A stretch of DNA of 64,000 bases from Legionella fallonii LLAP-10 (GCF_000953135.1 NZ_LN614827.1:711001-775000); one strand, 5' to 3'. Positions 44,478 to 54,120 are shown, counted from the first letter of the stretch. A program made the numbers and translations. The notes: generated by a model from the letters alone, not told the origin.

Positions 44478-44717
44478 ATGTGCTGTATTAATAAGCTCTT
44501 GTGCCTATTCTTTTTTTTCTTAAGCTCATTTACCATCTTTGCAGCGACTATTCCTCCAGATGTTTTAGGTTCTGAGAAGTACGACATTTTAAAATGTGTT
44601 TCTGATATTAAACAGACGTGTATTAATAGTTTCTGTCTTACATCAAGCCAAAGAAATTGCCAGGAAAACTGTGAAAAAATGGCACAACATAAATGCAGGG
44701 AACAAAGGAATCAATAA
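44478..44717 (+). CDS. Small exported cysteine-rich protein
   Basis: This 79-residue protein has a hydrophobic signal sequence (LLCLFFFFLSSFTIFA) and a mature part with six cysteines in a regular pattern (LKCVSDIKQTCINSFC and NCQENCEKMAQHKC), likely disulfide-bonded. I do not recognise it. ATG 44478 has GGAAG nearby. Confidence 0.6.
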   Translation: MCCINKLLCLFFFFLSSFTIFAATIPPDVLGSEKYDILKCVSDIKQTCINSFCLTSSQRNCQENCEKMAQHKCREQRNQ

Positions 44718-44874
44718 ACAGTTTGAAGCTCGTAGAGTGCGGACGACAAGGAGTAGCTGATACAAAATCTTTGATATTTCAAAGAGTAATCTTTTTAAGA
44801 TTTATTGATAACCATATTATTAAATTATATGATGACCTTTCTAGTGGGATTTATTGATTACAAGGAGTCTTAGT

Positions 44875-45048
44875 ATGTCAATGTGCAAAATGTTACGTAT
44901 ATTGGTTGCTTTAATTGCGATTGCTGGGGTCTCTTCGTTGTTGAGTTCTTGTGTTACTCCAAGTAATACAGATGAAAGGGGCTACGGAGGAACTGGTGGA
45001 CACGGTGGCGGTCATGGCGGTGGCGTTGGTGGTGGTTCTGGGCGTTAA
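44875..45048 (+). CDS. Small Gly/His-rich lipoprotein
   Basis: This is a 57-residue lipoprotein. It has a signal peptide and lipobox LLSSC, then a short mature chain ending in glycine- and histidine-rich repeats (GGHGGGHGGGVGGGSGR). ATG 44875 follows AAGGAG. The frame opening at 44854 is upstream of it. The glycine/histidine tail may bind metal. It is one of several low-complexity exported peptides here. Confidence 0.7.
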   Translation: MSMCKMLRILVALIAIAGVSSLLSSCVTPSNTDERGYGGTGGHGGGHGGGVGGGSGR

Positions 45049-45101
45049 TCAATGAGGTAAGACATAACTACCAAGCTAAAGAATAATACGGGAATACCTT
45101 A

Positions 45102-45133
45102 ATCCCGGATTATGACTTCGTCTAATCCGGGAT
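45102..45133. terminator. Hairpin between convergent genes
   Basis: ATCCCGGATTA (45102-45112) pairs perfectly with TAATCCGGGAT (45123-45133) around a 10-base loop. It belongs to the same dispersed CCGGG repeat family as 37121 and 57639, and probably ends the convergent genes on both sides. Confidence 0.6.
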
Positions 45134-45201
45134 ACGTCTCCGTAACATCACGCGAAGAGTTTCCTGGAAGCTATGGACTGCAGAGCAATGGTCACATTTT
45201 A

Positions 45202-47739
45202 TTAGCCAGTAACTAATATAGGTGATAAAAAGGTGTCTGAGGGGGTACCGGGCTGTACCATACGCGTAAACTCTGCTTCCCTTGTTGTGGCGGCGGTGCT
45301 CCAAAAAAAACTATGGCCCGTCAATACTCTTGCTATCCCCATACCAAACAATGTGCCTATCATCGTAATAATGTCAGCTAGGAGTCTAAGGGTACTGTGT
45401 CTATGACTAAATTCAGTTTGAGCCACGTCCTTCATCTGCTGCGCTTGATCTTGGTGAGATAAATCAGATAAACGAATAGGAATTACTTTTTTATAAAATT
45501 CCTTGATGGATGTTTTATAATCCTCACCAAAATTATTTTGCTCTGCAAGTTGTAATTTATTATTACAAAATGTCCTTATCGTTTTTAGATCGTGAATTAT
45601 TGCCGGTGACACTCTTACTTTGCTGCTTTTTAAGGCTTGAGACCAGAAATTATGTTCTTCTTGAGTATAATTATCAGAATCTAATATTTGATATAAGCGC
45701 GAATTATGCTCAGACAGGTCGCGCATTTCATTTAACAGATCTTGGGCTGTATTTCTGAACTCCGTAGGAAGACCCATGTAAGCATCATAACAGCGGTCAT
45801 ACACAAAACTACTTTGTTTCGTATTTCGCACACCATGAGCCATGATTACGGTGAATTGTTCGAATAAGCGGCTTGTAGCCTTTACGCAGGTACGATGTAA
45901 ATCAGGGAAATCTTTGACACTTTCTACGAAATCTGCAGCAAGATAAAAGCTTGGAAGATTTTTATTTTGTGATAAAAAGTCAGGATTTTGTAAAACCAGA
46001 ATGTATGCATTAATGCTATCTAGATAATGCTGTACTTGTTTTTTAGTAATTTGTTTTATTTGATTATCTAGAGTCGTTATTTGTTGTTCAATTATGTTTA
46101 AATGTTGGGTGCCATTATGAGTTTGTAAAAACTGACTGTGAAGTGAACATAATTCTTTACCTGTAATGCTAGTGACTAGCTGCTTGATAGAAAAAATAGG
46201 GCAGCTACCACCCTCTTGCATGTAGCCCTTTTGATTATGTACCCGCATTGGTATTTCGTCGCCATCAACGTTGATTGATAGAAAATCAACGCATCCCAAT
46301 ACAGGTCTTCCATTTAATTCATCTATTTTAGCGTTTAATCGTAGCCATTCGTGGGCTTCTGCACTATGTGGAGGGGAAGCGCCTTCACCATTGGGTCCAG
46401 ATTGAGGTTGACGGTAAAAGCGTAATTCACGTTCTGTTTGAATCAATTCAGTTAAGGTATGTTCCATTTGATGCTGGTATTCATCGGGGTTTTGTATCGG
46501 ACTCACTGGCGAATGAATGATAGTTCCATTGTGATTTATGGTCGGCTGTAATTGGGTGATGTAGGTACCTGTACAGCTTTTGTACCTCCATTCCGCGTCA
46601 TGGCATCCTGCTCCCAGATTAGTTTCGACTTTAAAATAATTAAAATAGTCTGGTCTCATGCCCTGAGGAGCTTGAGTTCCATTTTTAAGCATTCCTACTT
46701 TAATGAGCCTAACCATACTGGAGTGATTAATCATTCCACCTGTTTGCAGAATAATCTCATTCGTTTCTGATCTCATTGAGCTATCAGGTAAAAAACGTCT
46801 CATAGTAAAGATTTTATTTTTACCTAAGGAAACATACTTTCTGCCGTGCAGGAGGTCATGAGCATTCTCAGTGATTAAGTGGCTAATCAGTTGTTGATTG
46901 GGTAGTTCACTAATAAGCTTCAATGAGCCGTCATGTTTACTTCTATCTCCAGGAAGACGGCAACTGATATAATCTACAAAATTAGAGTCAGACTTTAGCC
47001 CTTGTTGTAAATAGTTGTTTTTATCATAACTCGCTAATATTTCAGTTGCATGCATAAGAGTCATATATTGCTGATTGCTTAAGGCTTCTTTATGATATTC
47101 AGCAAAAATTTTGAGCGACATGCCATAGGCACTACTTGCTTCGTAAATAGCACAGTTTACTTGTTTAGAATTAGAATAATCTAAAGATAAAATATGTGCC
47201 TTATCTAAATAACCAGATAACTTATTACTTATAATCCTCTGTTGCATTAATTTAAATGTGTCTAACTCTGACTTTAATTGCTTAATGCTTTTCTTTGGTG
47301 TCTGTTCTAAATAATAGTCGTGATAGAGAGCATCCAATACTTGAGAATCTAATCTAATACAATATTCTTTGGAGAGAGGGTCAAATTCCTCTATGGGGCG
47401 ATAAGATTTAAATCGACTAAAAATGTCTGCTTTTTGGGTATCAGTCACCTTAACAAGCACTGGAGCTTGAAAGTTATATTCTTCTTCGTTTAATTTCATG
47501 CCATACGAAGGAAGTCGCAAATAGTGTGCAACAGCATGGCAAGTTGCTTGCGGTAGGATATAACCTATGAAACGACCTTGATTATTCAGTGGGATGGCGC
47601 CATACGATGCAACAAGTAGCTGATGATAGTTGCTTAAGAAAGGGTGTGTAGCAATGGGCAAGAGTTTGTAGTTTACAACTTTTCCCTCAGTAATTCTTGT
47701 GATACCGAATTTTCTAAAGCACCATTCTTTAAACGTCAT
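45202..47739 (-). CDS. Large orphan protein, candidate Dot/Icm effector
   Basis: This 845-residue protein has no recognised domain and no signal peptide. It is helical for most of its length. The middle contains conserved-looking Cys/His/Asp positions (GAGCHDAEWRYKSC, GRPVLGCVDFLSINVDGDE, GSCPIFSIKQ) that could be catalytic or metal-binding. A hydrophobic segment near residues 785-810 (LLADIITMIGTLFGMGIARV) lies close to the C-terminus. Upstream is a PmrA-type box with a TATAAT -10. Size, isolation, promoter and the membrane segment near the end fit a Dot/Icm effector, but the activity is unknown. Confidence 0.75.
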   Translation of the reverse strand: MTFKEWCFRKFGITRITEGKVVNYKLLPIATHPFLSNYHQLLVASYGAIPLNNQGRFIGYILPQATCHAVAHYLRLPSYGMKLNEEEYNFQAPVLVKVTDTQKADIFSRFKSYRPIEEFDPLSKEYCIRLDSQVLDALYHDYYLEQTPKKSIKQLKSELDTFKLMQQRIISNKLSGYLDKAHILSLDYSNSKQVNCAIYEASSAYGMSLKIFAEYHKEALSNQQYMTLMHATEILASYDKNNYLQQGLKSDSNFVDYISCRLPGDRSKHDGSLKLISELPNQQLISHLITENAHDLLHGRKYVSLGKNKIFTMRRFLPDSSMRSETNEIILQTGGMINHSSMVRLIKVGMLKNGTQAPQGMRPDYFNYFKVETNLGAGCHDAEWRYKSCTGTYITQLQPTINHNGTIIHSPVSPIQNPDEYQHQMEHTLTELIQTERELRFYRQPQSGPNGEGASPPHSAEAHEWLRLNAKIDELNGRPVLGCVDFLSINVDGDEIPMRVHNQKGYMQEGGSCPIFSIKQLVTSITGKELCSLHSQFLQTHNGTQHLNIIEQQITTLDNQIKQITKKQVQHYLDSINAYILVLQNPDFLSQNKNLPSFYLAADFVESVKDFPDLHRTCVKATSRLFEQFTVIMAHGVRNTKQSSFVYDRCYDAYMGLPTEFRNTAQDLLNEMRDLSEHNSRLYQILDSDNYTQEEHNFWSQALKSSKVRVSPAIIHDLKTIRTFCNNKLQLAEQNNFGEDYKTSIKEFYKKVIPIRLSDLSHQDQAQQMKDVAQTEFSHRHSTLRLLADIITMIGTLFGMGIARVLTGHSFFWSTAATTREAEFTRMVQPGTPSDTFLSPILVTG

Positions 47740-47774
47740 GTGTTTCCTAAAATAATTGATTTTTTAGTGTGCAT

Positions 47775-47808
47775 ATTATACTAAAAACAAGCTTAAAGAA
47801 TTATTAAA
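47775..47808 (-). promoter_or_regulatory. PmrA-type box and -10 for the 845-residue protein
   Basis: On the minus strand TTAAT (47803-47807) and TTAAG (47792-47796) have an 11-base period. A consensus TATAAT -10 (47775-47780) starts 16 bases after the second half-site start. One mismatch is in the second half-site. Confidence 0.6.
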
Positions 47809-48016
47809 TTCAAGCTGAGGGGCATAGGAACGATTGTAGCTTTTAAGTTGTGGAGTAGATTATGATGTGTGTCACTATTTGAAAGTATTCTCAGCAGATG
47901 ATACCTTACTGAAATGTAATGATTTATAGTCGCAGTGATTCGCGATTCTCAAGTGCTTATTCTAAGAATTTGTTACCAAAATTTAAGGATAAATACGCAA
48001 TAGAAAAGGAGATTTT

Positions 48017-49234
48017 ATGGCAATGCAACAAGAGAAAGTGGCACCTACTATTCCCCGCGGTAATAATCCCTTTTCCAGTCGTTTTGATAACTTACCACCT
48101 AAAAAAGCTAATTGTTTTCCTCGTGTTGCTTATGTATTACAAGGCGGAGGCTCTTTAGGTGCCTATCAACTTGGAGTCGTAAAAGGTTTATTAGAGGCTG
48201 GATATGAACCTGATTGGATTGCTGCGACATCGATTGGCGCTATTCAAGCGGCAATCATTGTAGGTAATCCCCCTGAGCGCCGTGTTGAACGGCTACAGCA
48301 ATTTTGGGAGAGGGTTGCACCACCTGCCATGTTTGATTACCTTGGTGAGTTTCAAACAACTTTAGAAGCGTATAATAAAATAGGGGCAGCACGAGCATTA
48401 TTGTTTGGGCAGCCTGATTTTTTCTCTCCTCGTTGGGCTTCAGGTGAGTTTCCTTTATGGGGCGATCCGACCACTCTTAGCTTCTACGATACATCACCGC
48501 TTAGAAAAACCTTACTTGAGCTCATTGATTTTGATTTGCTTAACTCCTGCATGATCCGTTTAAGTTTAGGCTCCGTGCAAGTACGTACAGGTCATTTGAT
48601 TTATTTTAATAACATTAATTATCGTATAGAGGTTGATCATATTTTAGCAAGTGCTGCTTTGCCCCCAGGTTTTCCTGCGATTAAAATTGATGAAGAGGTC
48701 TATTGGGATGGTGGTGTACATTCAAATTCACCTCTAGAAGTTATTTTAGAGGCGATCCCTGCCGAAAATACCTTATGCTTCTTAATTGATTGTTTTGGCG
48801 GACCGGCCTATATCCCTCAGAGCATGAGCGAAATAGAAGAGCGAATGAAAGATATTAGTTATAGTACTCATGCACAACGGACAATTTTAAATTATTTGCA
48901 GCGACAAAAAATGCGCAACTCTATGGCTGAGTTGAAAAAACATCTGACTGAAGAGCAAAAACAGCAATATGCTGATTTAGTCGATATTGGAGTACCTCAT
49001 CATTGTACTTTAGTTCATTTGATGTATAGCGCGAGAATAGTTAAGGCCGCGTCAAAAGATTATAATTTTGGGCAAGTGATCATCAGTAAACGTATAGAAA
49101 ATGGTTATCAAGATGCTCAAGCTATATTGGCTGAAGAAGAAAAATGGGGGTTCATACCTAAGGATGGAAAAAGTCGTTTGTATGAAGCACCTAATAATAG
49201 CTCTAAATTGCTGCGGAAATTACAAAATATATAG
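48017..49234 (+). CDS. Patatin-like phospholipase (DUF3734 type), first gene of efflux operon
   Basis: This 405-residue patatin-domain protein has the oxyanion loop YVLQGGGSLGAYQLGV, the nucleophile elbow AATSIGAIQAA (Ser, with Ala in place of the first Gly) and the Asp in YWDGGVHSNSPLEV. The C-terminal extension with KHLTEEQKQQYADLV and KDYNFGQVIISKR matches the DUF3734-containing patatins. It probably hydrolyses membrane acyl esters. It is followed within 20 bases by the membrane-fusion gene and is likely the first gene of a five-gene operon. ATG 48017 has AAAGGAG before it. Confidence 0.88.
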   Translation: MAMQQEKVAPTIPRGNNPFSSRFDNLPPKKANCFPRVAYVLQGGGSLGAYQLGVVKGLLEAGYEPDWIAATSIGAIQAAIIVGNPPERRVERLQQFWERVAPPAMFDYLGEFQTTLEAYNKIGAARALLFGQPDFFSPRWASGEFPLWGDPTTLSFYDTSPLRKTLLELIDFDLLNSCMIRLSLGSVQVRTGHLIYFNNINYRIEVDHILASAALPPGFPAIKIDEEVYWDGGVHSNSPLEVILEAIPAENTLCFLIDCFGGPAYIPQSMSEIEERMKDISYSTHAQRTILNYLQRQKMRNSMAELKKHLTEEQKQQYADLVDIGVPHHCTLVHLMYSARIVKAASKDYNFGQVIISKRIENGYQDAQAILAEEEKWGFIPKDGKSRLYEAPNNSSKLLRKLQNI

Positions 49235-49254
49235 TAGTATTTTTTGGTTTGATT

Positions 49255-50259
49255 ATGTCTAAATTTACCAAATATTTTAAGAAAAAGATTAGTCTACCCG
49301 TGATTATTGTAGTCCTTGCTTTTGCTATAGGACTATTTCATCTTTTTTCTTATTTAATTCCATTTACCGATAACGCTTTTGTGGTCACTAATGTTACTCC
49401 TGTGGCAGCTGATGTATCAGGATTTATTACAGAACTTCATGTCAAAAATGGGCAACGAGTCAAAAAAGATCAACCTATTTTTACTGTATATCAAATTCCT
49501 TATCAATTAGCTTATCAGAAAGCGGAAGCGGATTATCAGGAAGGAATAAAAAAGATCGCCGTATACGAAAAAGAAATAAAAAGAGCTGATGCATTGATTC
49601 GATCTACAGATGCTGAGTTGGCAAAGGTTAATTTCGAGCTTGGTTTGAAAAAAAGCAAGTATGTAGCTCAAGCGGTTTCTATCTTGGAAGTAAAAAAACT
49701 CTCCTATGATGCCGACACTTTAAAGCACAAACGTATTTCCTTGCAACGAGAAGTAGAGGTTTTACATGCAAAAATTGAACAACAAAAACATACCATTCAA
49801 AGTCTGAAGGCTAAAAAAGACAACGCTAAAGTCAATTTGGATCTCACTGTGGTTAAAGCCCCCAGCGATGGTGTTATTGACAATATGTACGTGTCTCCTA
49901 ATACGCCTATTAAAATTCGTGAACCTATTTTTTCTTTTATAGATACATCAAATTACTTTATCCAGGCTAATTTCAATGAAACAGATTTACGCAATGTACG
50001 TATAGGGGATAAGGCTTACATCATTTTACGGATGTATTATTTTAATAAGGTATTTCATGGGAGGGTGGTCAATTCTTTATGGGCTGCTGAACGTCAAGCC
50101 ACCGCACCTAAAAGTCAGATCCAGCTAGTGAGCAATGAAAATGAATGGTTGTTATTACCTCAGCGATTTCCCATACAAATCAAAATATTAGATCCGGATC
50201 CTGATTATCCTTTGAATCCTGGTGCGAGTGCTTATGTTTATATCTCAACTAAAAGATAA
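49255..50259 (+). CDS. HlyD/EmrA-type membrane fusion protein
   Basis: This is the periplasmic adaptor of an efflux pump, 334 residues. It has an N-terminal transmembrane anchor (SLPVIIVVLAFAIGLFHLFSYLI), the lipoyl half-motif NVTPVAADVSGFITELHVKNGQRVKKDQPIF (read in parts), a long alpha-helical hairpin, the second lipoyl half VVKAPSDGVIDNMYVSPNTPI and a beta-barrel domain. It matches AaeA/EmrA-like adaptors. ATG 49255 is preferred. The next gene overlaps its 3' end. Confidence 0.88.
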   Translation: MSKFTKYFKKKISLPVIIVVLAFAIGLFHLFSYLIPFTDNAFVVTNVTPVAADVSGFITELHVKNGQRVKKDQPIFTVYQIPYQLAYQKAEADYQEGIKKIAVYEKEIKRADALIRSTDAELAKVNFELGLKKSKYVAQAVSILEVKKLSYDADTLKHKRISLQREVEVLHAKIEQQKHTIQSLKAKKDNAKVNLDLTVVKAPSDGVIDNMYVSPNTPIKIREPIFSFIDTSNYFIQANFNETDLRNVRIGDKAYIILRMYYFNKVFHGRVVNSLWAAERQATAPKSQIQLVSNENEWLLLPQRFPIQIKILDPDPDYPLNPGASAYVYISTKR

Positions 50260-51163
50260 AGTACTTGCTTATGACCGATATGGGATACATCGTGTTAATG
50301 GGTTAAAGGCTCTATTTCTTCTAGAGCTATTATTTATATTCAACTTTATCTACACGGTTAATAATCCTTATTTTTATTTTTTTTACGTCCCTTTAACCGC
50401 ATTTACTGCCGAAGTAGTAGGCACTACTTTGGAAGAAAAATCCTTGTTTTTATTTTTTACGATTACTGGCTGTGCCTTTTCCATTTTTCTATTTGGCGTT
50501 TTTTCAGTTTATAGAACATTTTTTGCCTTGTTTGTTTTTTTCTATACCGCTCTACTTTATTACGTTGTGATACACAAATTAAAAAAAATGCTGGCTTTAG
50601 TACCATTAATCTTAAGTTTAGCGGTTTATTCTTTAATTTATGTCAATGCGGACAGTAACTTTTATATTGCTTTAAATAACACCTTGCACACACTTGCTGC
50701 TATGGTACTTATGCTGGTAGGTTTATATATGTTTCCCAAAATATATTACCTGTCCATCTGGCGCAGAGCATTTTGCGATGTGGTGACCCACTTAGAGATA
50801 TTGACTGAAAAGATCTGTAGGGAAGAGGTGAATACCATACCCATATTTTCGGGCATTATTGTAATGGAGCGACATTGCAAAATGCTTTCAAGGAAGATGA
50901 AATATTTCAGTATATTAAAAATTACTTTATTGGCTTTTGAGCTAATTATGTCCATTTCTTATCTGGTATCTTTTCAAAAAAATATTAAAATTCAATATAT
51001 TCGATTATTTCATCATTATTTAGTGATCATGCGCGACGCGGTAAGAATGAAAGATCCTGTATTCATAGATCCCAAAGAGCTGCCTTTATTTAATGAAACA
51101 CACGAATTAAAAATCCTACATCAATTAATTTTAAGCTGGAATTACGTATGCGCCGATCTTTAA
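50234..51163 (+). CDS. Inner-membrane protein, first half of FUSC/AaeB-type permease
   Basis: This 309-residue protein has about six transmembrane segments in residues 15-165 (LFLLELLFIFNFIYTV to LHTLAAMVLMLVGLYMF) and a helical cytoplasmic tail. Full-length AaeB-type aromatic-acid exporters have two such halves in one chain. Here the second half is the next gene. ATG 50234 overlaps the end of the fusion-protein gene. The in-frame GTG at 50222 is less likely. It probably pairs with its neighbour to form one pump. Confidence 0.78.
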   Translation: MFISQLKDKVLAYDRYGIHRVNGLKALFLLELLFIFNFIYTVNNPYFYFFYVPLTAFTAEVVGTTLEEKSLFLFFTITGCAFSIFLFGVFSVYRTFFALFVFFYTALLYYVVIHKLKKMLALVPLILSLAVYSLIYVNADSNFYIALNNTLHTLAAMVLMLVGLYMFPKIYYLSIWRRAFCDVVTHLEILTEKICREEVNTIPIFSGIIVMERHCKMLSRKMKYFSILKITLLAFELIMSISYLVSFQKNIKIQYIRLFHHYLVIMRDAVRMKDPVFIDPKELPLFNETHELKILHQLILSWNYVCADL

Positions 51164-52056
51164 TGTTTGGAAGGCTTAGTTATCGCTCATTACGTGGCAT
51201 ACAGATCAGTGTTGTGTTCTTTTTTACCATTATTGTTCAGGAATTATTGCATTTCCCACGAGCCGGATGGATTGGCTTTGCTGTGATGATGATTTATGCG
51301 GGGTTTGATAATGGTACCACTATACTTCGTGCCTATCATCGATTTTTGGGCATGCTTTTAGGTTTGCTTAGTGGTTATCTGTTATGGTTTTTGGGACATG
51401 TAGACTATCGATTACTCATTATTATCATTCCAATTACTATCTATCTTGCTTATTTTCTAGCAGGGCAGGCTTATACTGTTCCTACTGTGTTTACGGTAAA
51501 TACCTCTGTTATTGGTAGCGGATATTTTGATACCTCTAGGAGCACTTTCCCCCTTACCTATTTCCTTCTCGACTACCTAATGTGTACCGTGATTGCTTTT
51601 GCCATTATTTTAGTGTTTGAATATTTTTGGTTTAGGCGATATAACGTGATGAGTTTATTTATTAAAGATACTCAAGCTGATGTAATCAGAAAACTCTACA
51701 GGCTAATTCATTTATTAAACCAAGATAAAATTAGTCGTTCTGATTGGTTTGATGCATGTATTACCTATACGGACAGTTTGTTCGAAATGGATAAATTGGC
51801 GCGTAATTCCCAATTTTTAATTATCTCCGAAGGGGTATTAGGTGATCATTTTAATGAATTTGTGGCATTGAATAATCATATATTTATTCGTCTCAAGGCT
51901 TTATATTTAGCTACCTATACCAAGAGACGTCGAAAATACGATTACAACTTATTACTCCAAGAAGTACAGGCTGATTTGAAACGTTTAAAAATCCTTGTTA
52001 GGGACGTGCACGATGCTGAGGAGCATGATGGAGAGTTACATGCAGCGCCTAACTAA
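51148..52056 (+). CDS. FUSC-domain inner-membrane protein, second half of permease
   Basis: This 302-residue protein has the FUSC signature: LRGIQISVVFFFTIIVQELL, FPRAGWIGFAVMMIYAGFDNG and HRFLGMLLGLLSGYLLWFLG, with about five to six membrane segments, then a cytoplasmic helical domain. It overlaps the previous gene by 16 bases and the outer-membrane gene by 17 bases, which indicates translational coupling. With the preceding protein it would form an AaeB-like exporter. The substrate is unknown. Confidence 0.82.
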   Translation: MRRSLMFGRLSYRSLRGIQISVVFFFTIIVQELLHFPRAGWIGFAVMMIYAGFDNGTTILRAYHRFLGMLLGLLSGYLLWFLGHVDYRLLIIIIPITIYLAYFLAGQAYTVPTVFTVNTSVIGSGYFDTSRSTFPLTYFLLDYLMCTVIAFAIILVFEYFWFRRYNVMSLFIKDTQADVIRKLYRLIHLLNQDKISRSDWFDACITYTDSLFEMDKLARNSQFLIISEGVLGDHFNEFVALNNHIFIRLKALYLATYTKRRRKYDYNLLLQEVQADLKRLKILVRDVHDAEEHDGELHAAPN

Positions 52057-53530
52057 TAGACTTCTTTCCAAATTCTACTGTGGTAGGCAATTGTTTCGTC
52101 GATACGGTGCTCGAGTCCTCATGTGTTGGCATGTACACTGTGGTTTATTATTACCGTTTATCTTGACCGGTTGTCTCCTAAATAATACGTATCATAAACC
52201 TGAAGTTGAGGTCGCGAATCAATGGACTGTTGCAGATAGAAACATTAGTAATAATGATGAAAAAAATATCCCTTATTTGGCTTGGTGGCGAGGGTTTAAT
52301 GATCCCACTTTAAATGAATTAATTGAAAAAGGATTACAGTATAATAACAGCCTCAACATGTCACGTAACCATATTAAAGCAGCAGAAGGCGAGCTTAAAA
52401 AAATTCGCTATCAATGGATTCCTACTGTTGATGTAATGCTGGGTTATTCCAGAAATCCCGCCACAGGATTCCCTGGTGTTTTAGGAGTAATTATACCCAG
52501 TTATATTATTAATATTATTCACCAAATCAAAGAGCAAAAAATTGCGCGATATAATTTAGAGCAAATTAAAGCCGAAGATGATGCTCTAAAACTCACTATT
52601 ATTTCTGAAATTACAGCGAGCTATTTTACTTACCAGGCAGAGATAGAGCGTAAACGACTTTTAGAAATTTTAGCTCATGATTTAACTCAACTTGCAGATA
52701 TTTCCAATAAAGTATATCAAGGGGGACTTACTTCTGATATTGAACAACAAGAGCTATTCAGCCAAGCAGATATTATTCGCGGTGAGCAGGAGGTTATTGA
52801 AAAGAATATTATTATCAGTCGTAATGCCATTCGTTATCTGATTAATTTAAATCCTGGCGATATAAAAACCGTAGTGAAGTTTTCGGATCTCAACAATAAG
52901 CACTTAATACCAGGCTCCTTACCCTTAACCGTGCTTGAGAATAGACCAGACTTACAAATAGCTGAAAATCGATTACGTGCATCCAATTATGGAATTGGTT
53001 TAGCGGCCTCTAATCTTCTACCCACGATAACTCTTGATTTGATTGGCGGTAAAGCGGCAGGCGACAGCAGATACATATGGCCTCATCAAAACGTATATTT
53101 TAATGATCAATTAATCCGTTCTCCTATATTAAAAGCATCGGTATTAGGGGAAATCGCTGCGGCCAAAGGATTGGATAAAGTATCTTATTTTAATTATATC
53201 GATACGCTACAAAAAGCTTTACGTGATACGACTAACGCCTTATCAGCTAATGAACGTTTTACTAACAAACTAAAAAGAACCCAAGAGGCACAAAAGCGAC
53301 TGGCGAAATCTTATGAATTAAATCGGCGTTTATATCTCCGGGGCATTCAAAACTATATTGACATGTTAAGAACTAAAATTGCTTTAGACCGGATCAATAT
53401 CAATTTGAATGAAGACAAATTAATACAATTATTGACTACTGTTAGTTTATATCAGGAATTAGCTGGCGGTTATAAGGCGGATGAGCCTTTGCCTGAGCAG
53501 CAAAAGGTAGCTCTGGCGGTAACAAAATAA
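52040..53530 (+). CDS. NodT-type outer membrane efflux lipoprotein
   Basis: This is a 496-residue outer-membrane factor of the RND/NodT family. A long N-terminal leader ends in the lipobox ILTGC, then YHKPEVEVANQW and YLAWWRGFNDPTLNELIEKGL, which are hallmark positions. LTVLENRPDLQIAENRLRASN is the conserved second-repeat motif. The start is uncertain. ATG 52040 has GGAGAG before it and overlaps the FUSC gene. ATG 52121, just before the hydrophobic stretch, is an alternative. It completes the tripartite pump. Confidence 0.88.
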   Translation: MQRLTNRLLSKFYCGRQLFRRYGARVLMCWHVHCGLLLPFILTGCLLNNTYHKPEVEVANQWTVADRNISNNDEKNIPYLAWWRGFNDPTLNELIEKGLQYNNSLNMSRNHIKAAEGELKKIRYQWIPTVDVMLGYSRNPATGFPGVLGVIIPSYIINIIHQIKEQKIARYNLEQIKAEDDALKLTIISEITASYFTYQAEIERKRLLEILAHDLTQLADISNKVYQGGLTSDIEQQELFSQADIIRGEQEVIEKNIIISRNAIRYLINLNPGDIKTVVKFSDLNNKHLIPGSLPLTVLENRPDLQIAENRLRASNYGIGLAASNLLPTITLDLIGGKAAGDSRYIWPHQNVYFNDQLIRSPILKASVLGEIAAAKGLDKVSYFNYIDTLQKALRDTTNALSANERFTNKLKRTQEAQKRLAKSYELNRRLYLRGIQNYIDMLRTKIALDRININLNEDKLIQLLTTVSLYQELAGGYKADEPLPEQQKVALAVTK

Positions 53531-53638
53531 TAATAAGTGCTTGTGTGGGGAGGGAAATCGCAAATTATATCCGACGGAAATGATTTATCGGCAATAGTGC
53601 TGTATAATTAATATACAATTGCCTGCAAGGATGTAATT

Positions 53639-54046
53639 ATGTATAAAAACACCGTAGCAATTTTAACCCTTACCGTTACAACTTATCTGACCGGCTGTGC
53701 AACAAGAAATGATTATTCTCCAGGATATAACTATAATACTGACTATGCTTATCTAGGTAAAATTTACCCTGGTAGCGTGAGCAATGTGAGTTATGGTTCA
53801 GATTTTGGAAAAGGTTATGGTTTGAACTATGGAATCACTGATTATCAATATGGCTATGGTGTTGATGATTACGGCTTAGGTTATGGCATAGTCGATTATG
53901 GTAATAAGCATAATTATGTAACTTCTTATTTTCAAGGATGGAATAGTGCTTCTGGTCAATATGGACATGGACATTGGCATGGTGGTCGAGGGTATGGGCA
54001 TCATAGCAGCGGAGGATATGTTGGACCTAGCGTCGTGCCTAGATAG
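53639..54046 (+). CDS. Tyr/Gly/His-rich lipoprotein
   Basis: This 135-residue protein has a signal peptide and lipobox YLTGC. The mature chain is low-complexity, with repeats of YGxxYG and DYGLGYGIVDYG and a His-rich end (GHGHWHGGRGYGHHSSGG). It may be surface-exposed or metal-binding. The family is not recognised. It has its own promoter region after the efflux operon, and ATG 53639 follows AAGGATG. Confidence 0.75.
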   Translation: MYKNTVAILTLTVTTYLTGCATRNDYSPGYNYNTDYAYLGKIYPGSVSNVSYGSDFGKGYGLNYGITDYQYGYGVDDYGLGYGIVDYGNKHNYVTSYFQGWNSASGQYGHGHWHGGRGYGHHSSGGYVGPSVVPR

Positions 54047-54086
54047 TCTTTTCTCAATATTTTTAATTAAGTGCTCTATTCATTTT

Positions 54087-54120
54087 CGAATTACCGGCGA
54101 AAGCCGGTATCCGTGTTAAA
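54087..54120. repeat. Half copy of the 70-base palindromic repeat
   Basis: CGAATTACCGGCGAAAGCCG with the hairpin ACCGGC-GAAA-GCCGGT (54093-54108) matches one arm of the elements at 12731 and 62743. The other arm is absent. Confidence 0.7.

Noticed and set aside
48017..49234. VipD-type effector patatin
   Set aside because: It has DUF3734-type features and sits in an efflux operon. Nothing resembles the VipD C-terminal Rab-binding region.
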